NCBI RefSeq assembly: GCF_002483305.1
Contig: NZ_DLHQ01000026.1
Coordinates: forward strand, 62,001 to 126,000
DNA: 64,000 nt
Direction: 5' to 3'
Source of the DNA: Brevundimonas sp. UBA7664
GTDB taxonomy: Bacteria; Pseudomonadota; Alphaproteobacteria; Caulobacterales; Caulobacteraceae
The translations under genes and the position numbers were made by a program. Below are positions 17,472 to 25,942 of this stretch, in pieces. Each line of letters opens with the position of its first letter. Positions within the stretch are counted from its first letter, which is position 1. Below the pieces are notes generated by a model. That model saw only the letters and a list, made by a program, of their open reading frames with translations. It did no database searches and was not told the origin of the DNA.

Positions 17472-18890
17472 ATGAGCGACGAGCACAAGCCGCACGACGA
17501 CCACGGCCACGATGCGGGCCACGGTCACGACGATCACGCCGCCAAACCGGCGGCGGACGCCCACGGTCACGACGCCCACGGCGCTGACGATCACGGCCAT
17601 GCCGCCCCGGCCGCGCATGGCCACGACGATCACGGCCACGACGACCATGGACATGCGGCCCCCGCCGCGCATGGTCACGACGACCACGCCCCCGCCGAGG
17701 CGCATGGACATGACGACCACGGTCATGCCGCCCCTGCCGCGCACGGTCATGACGACCACGGTCATGCCGCCCCGTCTGCGCACCATGACGATCACGGGCA
17801 CGACGCCCACGGTCATGCCGCCTCTGCCGCGCATGGTCATGACGACCACGGTCATGCCGCCCCGTCTGCGCACGGCCATGACGATCACGGGCACGACGCC
17901 CATGCCCACGACGCGCCGGCCGATGCGGCCCACGCCCATGACGTCGACCACGGTCACGCCGCGCCGGTTGCGCACAGCCACGACGATCACGCCGCCCCGA
18001 TCGCCGCCGCGGTCGCGGGGGGCGCGGCCGTCGCCGCCGCCGCCGCCTCGACCAAGGCTCCGGTGTGGAGCGACTCCGGCGACGCCCCGTTCGAGGACGT
18101 CGACGCGACCCCGGTCTATGCCCGCGGCAAGGGCGGCAAGAAGCGCAAGTCCAAGGGTTCGAGCAACGAGGGCATGGAGATCTTCAAGACGATCTTCTTC
18201 GCCCTGCTGATCGCCCTGGTGCTGCGCGTCGTGCTGTTCCAGCCCTTCACCATTCCGTCGGCCTCGATGGAGCCGAACCTGTCCGAGGGCGACTACATCG
18301 TCGTGTCCAAATGGACCTACGGCTATTCGAAACACTCGATCCCGTTCAGCCCGCCGATCTTCAACGGCCGGATCCTCGGCCAGGAGCCGAAGCGCGGCGA
18401 CATCGTGGTGTTCAAGCTGCCGCGTGACAATACGACGGACTACATCAAGCGCCTGATCGGCCTGCCCGGCGACCGCATCCAGATGATCGACAATGTGCTG
18501 TTCATCAACGGAACGGCCGTGCGCGACGTCGAGATGAGCCGCCAGGACGTTCAGAACCTGTACGGGACCCAGCTGACCATCCAGCTGCGCGAGACGCTGC
18601 CGGAAGGCCGCGAGATCAACATCCAGGACTGGGGTCCGGGCTTCATCTCCGACAACACCCCGGTGTTCGAGGTGCCGGCCGGCCACTACTTCATGATCGG
18701 CGACAATCGCGACAACTCGCAGGACAGCCGCTACGACCAGTCGGTCGGTGTGGGCTATGTCCCGGCCGAAAACCTGATCGGCAAGGCCGAGATCATCCTG
18801 TTCTCGTGGAAGCCCGGCGCCTCGCTGTGGAACCCGGTCAGCTGGTTCCAGAAGGTCCGTCCCAGCCGGTTCTTCACCGTCCTCGACTGA
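17472..18890 (+). CDS. lepB: Signal peptidase I with a long His-rich N-terminal extension
   Basis: A 472-residue protein. Residues from about 235 (MEIFKTIFFALLIALVLRV) form a normal signal peptidase I: one membrane helix, catalytic Ser265 in PSASMEPN, catalytic Lys326 in YIKRLIGLPGD, and the GDNRDNSQDSR box. It cleaves signal peptides from exported proteins at the outer face of the inner membrane. Residues 1-177 are a degenerate repeat of HGHDDHGHAAP-like units with about 52 histidines by hand count, followed by an Ala-rich linker and a basic stretch (GKGGKKRKSKG). With a single helix the extension would be cytoplasmic. It may bind Zn, Ni or Cu, but nothing in the sequence proves this. Codon use stays GC-rich. 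See the findings on repeat expansion and a possible internal start at 18174. Confidence 0.93.
   Translation: MSDEHKPHDDHGHDAGHGHDDHAAKPAADAHGHDAHGADDHGHAAPAAHGHDDHGHDDHGHAAPAAHGHDDHAPAEAHGHDDHGHAAPAAHGHDDHGHAAPSAHHDDHGHDAHGHAASAAHGHDDHGHAAPSAHGHDDHGHDAHAHDAPADAAHAHDVDHGHAAPVAHSHDDHAAPIAAAVAGGAAVAAAAASTKAPVWSDSGDAPFEDVDATPVYARGKGGKKRKSKGSSNEGMEIFKTIFFALLIALVLRVVLFQPFTIPSASMEPNLSEGDYIVVSKWTYGYSKHSIPFSPPIFNGRILGQEPKRGDIVVFKLPRDNTTDYIKRLIGLPGDRIQMIDNVLFINGTAVRDVEMSRQDVQNLYGTQLTIQLRETLPEGREINIQDWGPGFISDNTPVFEVPAGHYFMIGDNRDNSQDSRYDQSVGVGYVPAENLIGKAEIILFSWKPGASLWNPVSWFQKVRPSRFFTVLD
17500..18002 (+). repeat. Degenerate tandem repeat encoding His/Asp/Ala-rich units
   Basis: The 5' part of lepB is built from CAYGRYCAYGACGA-type words repeated in frame. 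Within it, 39 identical bases occur at 17745-17783 and again at 17835-17873, 90 bases apart, and the sequence after each copy stays nearly identical apart from a 3-base difference. This is a recognisable in-frame duplication of about 30 codons. Confidence 0.85.
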
Positions 18891-19606
18891 TGGCTGACAG
18901 ACGGGCCGAGGCTGTTCAGGCGCTGAGGCGCCGCCTCGGCCACGATTTCCGGGACCCGGCCTTGCTGGACCTGGCCCTGACCCACGCCAGCGTGGGGGAG
19001 GGGGCCGAGCGCGACGCGCGAGGCCGGCCGTTCGCCGACAACCAGCGTCTCGAGTTCCTCGGCGACCGGGTGCTGGGTCTGCTGGTCGCGGACCGTCTGG
19101 TGCGCGATTTTCCCGGATCGAACGAGGGCGAGATGTCCTCGCGCCTTCACGCCCTCGTCGACAAGGCCGCCTGCGCCCGCGTCGCCGAGGCCCTGGGGGT
19201 CGGCGACGCCCTGCGGCTGTCGCCGGGCGAGACCAAACAGGGCGGGCGGCGGCGCGAGGGCGTGCTGGGCGACGCCATGGAGGCCCTGCTGGCGGCGGTC
19301 TGGCTGGACGGCGGCTTCGAGGCGGTCCGGACCGTGTTCGACATGGCGTGGAAGGACGAACTGTCGGCCCCCCCGCAAAAATCGCTGACCAATCCGAAAT
19401 CGGCCCTGCAGGAGTGGGCGCTGGGGCTCGGAAAGCCCCTGCCAGCCTACCGGATCGTCGAGCGCAAGGGTTCGGACCACGCCCCGACATTCACCGTCGA
19501 GGCCAGCGTCGCCGGATATCCGCCCTTGACCGCGCAAGGCCGTTCGCGTCAGGACGCGGAGAAGGCGGCCGCGATCGGCCTGCTGCAGCGTGAAGGCGTG
19601 ATTTGA
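18890..19606 (+). CDS. rnc: Ribonuclease III
   Basis: A 238-residue double-strand-specific endoribonuclease for rRNA and mRNA processing. The catalytic signature is NQRLEFLGDRVLGL; GDAMEALLAAVWLDGG holds the second acidic cluster (DAxEA). The C-terminal dsRNA-binding domain runs from about residue 165 (NPKSALQEWALGLG) to the end. ATG 18890 overlaps the lepB TGA by one base. The gene is followed by era with a 4-base overlap, a conserved rnc-era pair. Confidence 0.96.
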   Translation: MADRRAEAVQALRRRLGHDFRDPALLDLALTHASVGEGAERDARGRPFADNQRLEFLGDRVLGLLVADRLVRDFPGSNEGEMSSRLHALVDKAACARVAEALGVGDALRLSPGETKQGGRRREGVLGDAMEALLAAVWLDGGFEAVRTVFDMAWKDELSAPPQKSLTNPKSALQEWALGLGKPLPAYRIVERKGSDHAPTFTVEASVAGYPPLTAQGRSRQDAEKAAAIGLLQREGVI

Positions 19607-20550
19607 CCGATACAGAAAACCAGCGGGCCGGCTTCGCCGCCATCATCGGCGCGCCCAATGCGGGCAAGTCCACGCTGGTCAATCGCCTGACAGGAACCAA
19701 GGTCTCGATCGTCACCCAGAAGGTTCAGACCACGCGCTTTCCCGTGCGCGGCATCGCCATCGAGGGGAACGCCCAGATCGTGCTGGTCGACACGCCCGGC
19801 ATCTTCACCCCGCGTCGCCGCCTCGACCGCGCCATGGTCGCCTCGGCCTGGGGCGGAGCCTCCGACGCCGACGTCGTCGTCCACCTGATCGACGCGGCCT
19901 CGCACATCGCCTCGGAAGGCAAGGAAGGCCAGGCGGCCGACCGGCGCTCGGCCGAGGACACCGAGACCATCATCGCCAATCTGAAGGCGTCGGGGACCCA
20001 GGTCATCCTGGCCCTGAACAAGATCGACGGCATGCGCCGTGACACCCTGCTGGCCCTGTCCCACGCCCTGTTCGAAACCGGCGTCTATTCCGAGGTCTAT
20101 ATGATCTCGGCGCTCAGCGGCGACGGCGTCGACGACCTGAAGCAGCGGCTGGCGCGGTCGATGCCCGAGGGACACTGGCTCTATCCCGAGGACCAGTCGG
20201 CCGATGTGCCGATGCGGGTGCTGGCCGCCGAGATCACGCGCGAGAAGGTCTATCTGCGCGTCCACGAGGAACTGCCCTATTCGGCGGCTGTCGAGACCAC
20301 GGCCTTCGAGGACAAGGCCGACGGCTCGGCCCGGATCGAACAGATCATCTATGTCGAGCGCGAGAGCCAGCGGCCCATCGTGCTGGGCAAGGGCGGCCAG
20401 ACCCTGAAATGGATCGGCCAGAAGTCGCGCGAGGAACTGACCGAGCTGCTGGACCGGCCCGTGCACCTGTTCATCACGGTCAAGGTCGACCCGAAATGGC
20501 AGGACTCCAGAGCCCTCTACGCCCAGTTCGGGCTGGATTTCGACGTCTAG
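19603..20550 (+). CDS. era: GTPase Era
   Basis: A 315-residue GTPase for 16S rRNA maturation and 30S assembly. G1 is GAPNAGKST, G3 DTPGIF, G4 NKIDG, and the C-terminal KH domain contains VLGKGGQTLKWIG. The start is a TTG at 19603 that overlaps the rnc stop (TTGA); no ATG or GTG nearby gives the conserved N-terminus, so the TTG is well supported. In many alphaproteobacteria recO follows directly; here it is 8 kb downstream. Confidence 0.96.
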   Translation: MTDTENQRAGFAAIIGAPNAGKSTLVNRLTGTKVSIVTQKVQTTRFPVRGIAIEGNAQIVLVDTPGIFTPRRRLDRAMVASAWGGASDADVVVHLIDAASHIASEGKEGQAADRRSAEDTETIIANLKASGTQVILALNKIDGMRRDTLLALSHALFETGVYSEVYMISALSGDGVDDLKQRLARSMPEGHWLYPEDQSADVPMRVLAAEITREKVYLRVHEELPYSAAVETTAFEDKADGSARIEQIIYVERESQRPIVLGKGGQTLKWIGQKSREELTELLDRPVHLFITVKVDPKWQDSRALYAQFGLDFDV

Positions 20551-20554
20551 GCCC

Positions 20555-21781
20555 TTGTTCCACGTTCCCAGACAATCCGGGGGCCATCCCCGGCTGGCGT
20601 TGGCCGTCATCGCCGTTCTGTTCGTTCTCGCCGCCGGGATGATCGCCTGGGCGACCGTGCGGCCCCTGCCGACGACGCCCGAGGCGGACCCCCTGCCGCC
20701 GCGACCGCCGCTGGTGGCGGTCGAGACCCTGCCGCAACTGACGGCCCAGCTGGATCGCTGGGGCGGCTCGGGCCAGTTCACCGGCGGCGTGCTGGTCGCG
20801 CGCGGCGATGAGGTGCTGTTCCGGCAGGTGCACGGGTTCGCCAACCGCAATCTCGGCAAGCCGCTGGCACTGAACTCCCGCTTCCGCCTCGCCTCCGTCA
20901 GCAAACAGTTCACCGCCGCCGCCATATTGAGGCTGCAGGACGAGGGGGTGCTGTCGACGCATGATCCGCTGTGCCGCTGGATCCAGCCGTGCCCGCCGGC
21001 GTGGGAGCCGATCCGTCTGTATCACCTGCTCGGCCACTCGTCGGGCGTGCCGGACCTGATGGCGCGCCCGGCCTGGGGCATCCGCCGCGTGACGCCCGCG
21101 ACGGTCGCAGAATTAACAGCAGACTCCGCGCGCTATGGACTTCAGTTTCCACCCGGAACGAAGGTTCGGTACAACAATGCCGGCTATAATCTGCTCGGCG
21201 CCGTGGTCGAAAAGGCCAGCGATCGACCGCTCCACACCTATCTGCGCGAGGCCTTCTTCGAGCCGCTGGGCATGGCCGACACCGGCTATGACGACGACGC
21301 CTCGGACGTGGTCATGGGCTACGCCAACCTGGCCGGCGGCCCGACCGAGCAGCCGGACGCCAATGTCAGCATCATCTTCGCCGCCGGGGCGCTGTACTCG
21401 ACCCTCGACGACCTGCTGGTCTGGAACCGGGCGCTGCATGGCGGTCATCTTCTGACGCCGCGCAGCTATGCGATGATGATCGCCGACCACGCCCCGGAAA
21501 CGAAGCCCGACGAACGCGGCCGTCCCCGCCGCGACTGGGGCTTCGGCCTGTTCTCCAACAGCCTCGGCCGCCGGGTCAGCCCGGACTTCCTCGACCGCCA
21601 GATTTATCACACGGGCAGCTGGTCGGGGTTCCGGAACATGGTGACGTATCAGCCCGATGCGGACGTGACGGTGATCGTCCTGTCCAACAACTACCATTCC
21701 CGCGACGCCGTTTTCCTGCTGTCCCAGCAGGGCATGGCCGAGGCGATGGGGCGGGCGTTCCCGACCGCCATGGCCCGCTGA
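20555..21781 (+). CDS. Serine hydrolase, beta-lactamase/PBP-like fold
   Basis: A 408-residue class C beta-lactamase-related protein, probably membrane-anchored by the N-terminal segment LALAVIAVLFVLAAGM and facing the periplasm. SVSK (SxxK nucleophile) is in FRLASVSKQF, the Tyr motif is YNNAGY, and the third box is HTGSW. This family covers esterases, D-aminopeptidases and peptidoglycan-related hydrolases; true beta-lactamase activity is not implied. The start is a TTG at 20555, four bases after era, or a later TTG. Confidence 0.82.
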   Translation: MFHVPRQSGGHPRLALAVIAVLFVLAAGMIAWATVRPLPTTPEADPLPPRPPLVAVETLPQLTAQLDRWGGSGQFTGGVLVARGDEVLFRQVHGFANRNLGKPLALNSRFRLASVSKQFTAAAILRLQDEGVLSTHDPLCRWIQPCPPAWEPIRLYHLLGHSSGVPDLMARPAWGIRRVTPATVAELTADSARYGLQFPPGTKVRYNNAGYNLLGAVVEKASDRPLHTYLREAFFEPLGMADTGYDDDASDVVMGYANLAGGPTEQPDANVSIIFAAGALYSTLDDLLVWNRALHGGHLLTPRSYAMMIADHAPETKPDERGRPRRDWGFGLFSNSLGRRVSPDFLDRQIYHTGSWSGFRNMVTYQPDADVTVIVLSNNYHSRDAVFLLSQQGMAEAMGRAFPTAMAR

Positions 21782-21785
21782 CCGG

Positions 21786-23300
21786 TCAGACCCGCATGGT
21801 GCCGGTCTCGACGAACCGCTGGTGCCACGACAGGGCTTCATCCAGCAGCGTCGGCGACTGCAGGCCATACGAGCCCCTGAGCGCCCGGTCGTAGTAGTCC
21901 TGCAACTGATCCCGATAGTCGGGATGGGCGCAGTTGGGGATGATCAGGCCCGCCCGCTGCTTCGGCGACAGACCGCGCAGGTCGGCCAGGCCCTGTTCGG
22001 TGACCAGAACCTGCACATCCTGGGTGATGTGGTCGACATGGCTGGCGTGCGGCACGATGGCCGAGATCTTGCCGCCCTTGGCCGTCGAGGGGGTCATGAA
22101 CACCGAGATGAAGGCGTTGCGGGCGAAGTCCCCCGAGCCGCCGATGCCGTTCTGGATGCGTGACCCCATCACATGGGTGGAGTTGACGTTGCCGTAGATG
22201 TCGGCCTCGATCAGGCCGTTCATGGCGATACAGCCCAGCCGGCGGATCAGTTCGGGATGGTTGGATATCTCCTGGGGCCGCAGGATGATCCGCTCGCGGA
22301 ACGCCTCCATCCGGGCGTTGAGGTCCGCCGCCGCGTCGGGGCTCAGCGAGAAAGCGGTGGCCGAGGCGACGCGCAGTTTTCCGCTGTCGAGAAGATCCAG
22401 CATCCCGTCCTGGATGACCTCGGTATAGGCGGTCATGTTCTCGAACGGCGCGTCGATCAGTCCGGTCAGGACGGCGTTGGCGATATTGCCGACCCCCGAC
22501 TGCAGCGGCAGCAGCGAGGCGGGCAGGCGGCCCATCTTCACCTCATGCGACAGGAACTCCAGCAGATGGCCGGCGATGGCCATCGCGGCCGCATCGGGCG
22601 GCGCGAACGGGGCGTTGCGGTCCGGCGCATGGGTCTCGACCACGGCGACGACCTTGGCCGGGTCGCAGCGGAAGGTGGGCTGACCGATCCGGTCGTCGGC
22701 GCGCAACAGCGGAATCGGCACCCGGTTCGGCGGCAGGGCGGTGCCGTAATAGATGTCGTGCATCCCCTCCAGCGCGGGATTCTGCCAGGAATTGACCTCC
22801 AGGATCACCTGGTCGGCCCGGTCCAGCCAGGTCTTGTTGTTGCCGACGGATGACGAGGGGATCAGCGAGCCGTCTTCGAGGATGCCCGACACCTCGATCA
22901 CCGCCGTCTCCAGCGGCCCGAGGAAGCCCTGCCAGGCCATCGGTGCGACCTGGCTCAGGTGCATGTCGAGATATTCCATCTCGCCCCTGTTGATCTTCTC
23001 CCGGGCGATGGGGTCGGAGTTGTAGGGCAGGCGGAACTCGATCCCGTCGGCCCGGGCCAAGGCCCCGTCCAGCTCGGGTCCGGTGGACGCGCCGGTCCAG
23101 ACCTTCAGGCGGAATGGATTGCCCTTCGCGTGCTCGGCCTCGATGCGCGCGGCCAGCGCCGGGGCTATGACCTTCGGATAGCCCGAGCCGGTGAAGCCGC
23201 TCATCCCCACCGTGCTGTTCGGCGGGATCAGCGCCGCCGCCGCCTCGGCGCTCATGATCTTCGATTGAAGGGCGGTTGAGCGGATGCGGGAAGAAGCCAT
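21786..23300 (-). CDS. Succinyl-CoA:acetate CoA-transferase (acetyl-CoA hydrolase family)
   Basis: A 504-residue Cat1/AarC-type enzyme that moves CoA between succinate and acetate, allowing acetate use or a modified citric acid cycle. GMSGFTGSGYPK is at the N-terminus; the catalytic Glu falls at residue 294 in AYTEVIQDGM, the same number as in the characterised AarC; NGIGGSGDFARNA is the conserved glycine loop. Cytoplasmic. It converges on the serine hydrolase gene and stands alone. An acetyl-CoA hydrolase role is the main alternative. Confidence 0.9.
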   Translation of the reverse strand: MASSRIRSTALQSKIMSAEAAAALIPPNSTVGMSGFTGSGYPKVIAPALAARIEAEHAKGNPFRLKVWTGASTGPELDGALARADGIEFRLPYNSDPIAREKINRGEMEYLDMHLSQVAPMAWQGFLGPLETAVIEVSGILEDGSLIPSSSVGNNKTWLDRADQVILEVNSWQNPALEGMHDIYYGTALPPNRVPIPLLRADDRIGQPTFRCDPAKVVAVVETHAPDRNAPFAPPDAAAMAIAGHLLEFLSHEVKMGRLPASLLPLQSGVGNIANAVLTGLIDAPFENMTAYTEVIQDGMLDLLDSGKLRVASATAFSLSPDAAADLNARMEAFRERIILRPQEISNHPELIRRLGCIAMNGLIEADIYGNVNSTHVMGSRIQNGIGGSGDFARNAFISVFMTPSTAKGGKISAIVPHASHVDHITQDVQVLVTEQGLADLRGLSPKQRAGLIIPNCAHPDYRDQLQDYYDRALRGSYGLQSPTLLDEALSWHQRFVETGTMRV

Positions 23301-23361
23301 GGGGTGGCCTACGCCCCCGGGCCTGATGCGGCCACCCCGTTAGATTGCGTAGATCGTCGCG

Positions 23362-24024
23362 TCAGCCCTCGCGGGCCCATCGCGCACGTCGCGCCAGTTC
23401 GGCCTCGCCGGGCTCGATCTCGCCGAATGACCCGGTGGGCGGCGGCAGCTCGGTCCTCTCGTACGTATGAGCCACGACCCCGGTACCGGACTGTCGCGTC
23501 CGGGTGAGTGTCCACGCCCCGGGATGCGCGCCGGCGTCAAACAGCCGCTTGCCGGCGCCAAGGATCACGGGAAAGGTCAGCAGGGTCAGTTGGTCGATCA
23601 GGTCGTGGGCCAGAAGGGTGTGGATCACCTCGCTCGAACCCTGGATCAGCAGGTCCCGGCCGTCGGTCGCCTTCAGAGCCCGCACGGCCTCAGGTAGGTC
23701 GCCTTCGAGCCGGTGGCTGTGGGCCCAGGTCAGGGGCGTGTCAGGCCCGGCGGCGACGTATTTGTTGATGGCGTTGAAGGTGTCGGCGATCTCGCCGTCC
23801 ATCTGCGGCCAGTAGGCGGCGAAGATCTCCCAGGTCCTGCGGCCCAGCAGCAGGTCATAGTCCTCGCCCATGGCCTCGCCCATCAGCCCGCCCGAGGCCT
23901 CATCGAAGTGAGGCCAGACCCAGCCGCCGAAGGAGAAGCCGCCGGTTGTGTCCTCGTCCGGTCCCCCCGGCGCCTGTATGACGCCGTCGAGACTGACGAA
24001 GCTCGCGGTTCTGATCCTGCGCAT
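23362..24024 (-). CDS. RibD C-terminal/dihydrofolate-reductase-fold protein
   Basis: A 220-residue member of the RibD_C group. SFVSLDGVIQAPGG at the N-terminus, LLLGRRTWEIFA in the middle and DLLIQGSSEVIHTLL followed by FPVILGAGKRLF are the standard NADPH-binding-fold motifs. Members are common in Actinobacteria and Alphaproteobacteria and mostly uncharacterised reductases. Last gene of the ArsR-led minus-strand operon, one base after the DoxX gene. Confidence 0.85.
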   Translation of the reverse strand: MRRIRTASFVSLDGVIQAPGGPDEDTTGGFSFGGWVWPHFDEASGGLMGEAMGEDYDLLLGRRTWEIFAAYWPQMDGEIADTFNAINKYVAAGPDTPLTWAHSHRLEGDLPEAVRALKATDGRDLLIQGSSEVIHTLLAHDLIDQLTLLTFPVILGAGKRLFDAGAHPGAWTLTRTRQSGTGVVAHTYERTELPPPTGSFGEIEPGEAELARRARWAREG

Positions 24025-24025
24025 C

Positions 24026-24418
24026 TCAGCCCCTCCGGACCGGGAAGACCGCCCGCAACGAGGCGTCGCGAAGCCACAACCCGCCCCACATGAACAGGCC
24101 GAGCCAGACGCCGAACAGGGTGTGGCTGAACAGCGGGTTCTCCACCCGGAGATTGGTCGCGATGGCGCCGCCGAGCAGCCCGGTCATCAGCACCGCGCCC
24201 AACAGGCTGGTTCGGGGAATGACATAGAGGATCACGCAGGCCAGCTCGATCAGGCCGATCAGCAGCAGGTATTTCGCCGGCCAGCCGAGCGGCGTCAGGC
24301 TCTGCTCGGCGACCATGTCGGCCAAAAGGAATTTCGGGGCGATCGAGGCGGCGAGCATGAACAGGACGAACAGCCCGCTCAGCACCCGTCCGGTCCAGAC
24401 CATGGGCGAGGCCTTCAC
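24026..24418 (-). CDS. DoxX-like four-helix membrane protein
   Basis: A 130-residue inner-membrane protein with four hydrophobic segments (VLSGLFVLFMLAAS, YLLLIGLIELACVILYVI, LLGAVLMTGLLGGAIA, LFGVWLGLFMWGGLW), matching DoxX-like family architecture. The TPLGWPAKYLL and IPRTSLLGAVLMTG stretches are typical. It overlaps the upstream VOC gene by 4 bases (ATGA). Function unknown; such proteins often travel with ArsR/SRPBCC genes. Confidence 0.82.
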   Translation of the reverse strand: MKASPMVWTGRVLSGLFVLFMLAASIAPKFLLADMVAEQSLTPLGWPAKYLLLIGLIELACVILYVIPRTSLLGAVLMTGLLGGAIATNLRVENPLFSHTLFGVWLGLFMWGGLWLRDASLRAVFPVRRG

Positions 24419-24855
24419 TGGACCGCCTCACAGGTCATCGCCGGCGTGGTGTTGACCATCCACGGCACGCCGAATTTGTCGATCAGACCGCCGTAGCCGG
24501 GCGACCAGAAGGTCTCGCCGAACGGCATGGTCGGCTGACCGCCCTCGACGAGGGCGTCATACCAGCGCCGGGCCTCGGTCGCGTCGTCGGTATGCAGGGT
24601 GACGTCGAAGCCGTTCTTCGGCTTGTCGATGTTCTGCGCCCAGTCGACATCCATGTCGGCGCCCATGATCGCCTGGTCGCCGACCTGTAGCCAACAGTGC
24701 ATCAGCCAGTCGCGGTATTGGGGTCCGATGGGCATGTCGGGCGGGCCGTCGCCATAGGGCATGGCGGCGGTGATCTCGCCGCCGAGCACCTTTGCGTAGA
24801 ACTCGAATGCCTGGCGGCATTCGCCGCGGAAGCTGAGGCTGGTCACGATCTTCAT
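24415..24855 (-). CDS. VOC-superfamily protein (PhnB/glyoxalase-like)
   Basis: A 146-residue vicinal-oxygen-chelate protein with paired beta-alpha-beta-beta-beta modules: VTSLSFRGECRQAFEFYAKVLGG at the start and FWSPGYGGLIDKFGVPWMV at the end, typical of the PhnB-like group. Members include dioxygenases, glyoxalases and antibiotic-binding proteins, but this subgroup has no settled activity. Third-last gene of the ArsR operon. Confidence 0.85.
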   Translation of the reverse strand: MKIVTSLSFRGECRQAFEFYAKVLGGEITAAMPYGDGPPDMPIGPQYRDWLMHCWLQVGDQAIMGADMDVDWAQNIDKPKNGFDVTLHTDDATEARRWYDALVEGGQPTMPFGETFWSPGYGGLIDKFGVPWMVNTTPAMTCEAVQ

Positions 24856-24917
24856 GGTCTTGCTCCTCGAGCAGGTTGATCCAGGCGTTTGCTACTGATC
24901 CGCCGGCCGGGCCGCCC

Positions 24918-25397
24918 TCAGGACGGGCCACCCGCCGCCAGAAAGGCCTCCAGCCGCTCGAAGGTGCTGGTCCAGCCGTGTTTGTGTCCGATCAGGCTCT
25001 GTTCGGACTTCAGTCCCTCGTGGGTGAAGTCCATCAGGGTGCCGCCGTCCGGCGCGTCGCGGAGCTGGACGGTCACAAGCGTATCCACGGGTGGTCCGTC
25101 CTCATGGGACTCGTCCCATTTGAAGGTGAAGACGAGCCGCTCGTTCGGCACGATCTCGCGATAGATCCCGCCCTGCCAGAGATCCTGGCCGGTATCGGGC
25201 GAGCGCAGACAGGCCCGCCATTCGCCGCCGACCCTCAGGTCCTGGGTGGCGCTGACCGCCGGCCATTCGACCGGACCCAGCCACAGCACCATGACCTCGG
25301 GCGACGTCCACGCCTTCCACACCAGCGGGCGCGGCGCGTCGAACTGGCGCTGCATCTGCAGGGTCGGACGGGTGGCGATGCTATCGACGAAGGTCAT
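24918..25397 (-). CDS. SRPBCC/AHSA1-family protein (second copy)
   Basis: A 159-residue START-like helix-grip protein. RQFDAPRPLVWKAWTSPEVMVLWLGP is the family's opening, and the C-terminal helix HKHGWTSTFERLEAFL closes the pocket. Known relatives bind hydrophobic ligands or, in eukaryotes, Hsp90. It lies 41 bases after another SRPBCC gene in the same operon; the two differ enough in sequence that they are old paralogues, not a recent duplication. Confidence 0.85.
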   Translation of the reverse strand: MTFVDSIATRPTLQMQRQFDAPRPLVWKAWTSPEVMVLWLGPVEWPAVSATQDLRVGGEWRACLRSPDTGQDLWQGGIYREIVPNERLVFTFKWDESHEDGPPVDTLVTVQLRDAPDGGTLMDFTHEGLKSEQSLIGHKHGWTSTFERLEAFLAAGGPS

Positions 25398-25438
25398 CGG
25401 GCGGGCTCTTCAGCGGGTCCGGTCACGGCCGGGGAGGG

Positions 25439-25942
25439 TCAGTGGGTCTTGAGCAGTTCAGCCAGCTGGTCGGCGCAGGTCCCCCAGCCGTCGTGGAAGC
25501 CCATCGCCTCATGCTGTTTCATCGTCTCGGCGTTCCAGTGGCGGGCCGTGGCGACATATTCGGTCCTGCCGTCCGCCATGGAGGTGAGTTCCACCGTGGC
25601 GACCATGAACGGCTGACCGGCCGGCTCCCAGGCCGGCGTGAAGGCGTCGGTCGTAATCCAGCGCCGGTTCGGCTCGACCGCGAGGAAGACGCCGCTGTTC
25701 GGAATGCGCTCGCCGTCCGGGCCGTGCATGACGAAGTTGAACACGCCGCCGGGACGGGGATCGACCTGGATGTCCGAAATCGACCAGGGCTTGGGGACGA
25801 ACCACTGCTGCAGCAGTTCCGGCGTCATCCAGGCCTTCCAGATCGCCTCGGGCTTCGCGTCGATGACCCGGCGCAGCACCAGCGCATGCTGATGGGCGAC
25901 GCCGTCGGTGTTGCAGGGATTGGAGTCAGTTTCGTGGGCCAT
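25439..25942 (-). CDS. SRPBCC/AHSA1-family protein (first copy)
   Basis: A 167-residue helix-grip protein: VLRRVIDAKPEAIWKAWMTPELLQQWF and VDPRPGGVFNFVMHGPDG are characteristic, ending MGFHDGWGTCADQLAELL. The start overlaps the ArsR coding end by 17 bases, so the regulator and this protein are tightly coupled. ArsR-AHSA1 pairs are widespread; the ligand is not known. Confidence 0.87.
   Translation of the reverse strand: MAHETDSNPCNTDGVAHQHALVLRRVIDAKPEAIWKAWMTPELLQQWFVPKPWSISDIQVDPRPGGVFNFVMHGPDGERIPNSGVFLAVEPNRRWITTDAFTPAWEPAGQPFMVATVELTSMADGRTEYVATARHWNAETMKQHEAMGFHDGWGTCADQLAELLKTH

Noticed and set aside
17512..18210. Thr/Pro/Arg-rich frame overlapping lepB on the plus strand
   Set aside because: It is the +1 reading of the His repeat; the composition is a by-product of the CAYGRY words.
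17418..19490. 690-codon open frame on the minus strand across lepB and rnc with Gly/Met/Val repeats
   Set aside because: It is the mirror of the His-rich repeat; the repeat keeps the opposite frame free of stops. The plus frame carries signal peptidase and RNase III motifs.
20555..21781. Calling the serine hydrolase an antibiotic resistance beta-lactamase
   Set aside because: The motifs only place it in the broad class C/PBP-like family; nothing specific to beta-lactam hydrolysis is visible.
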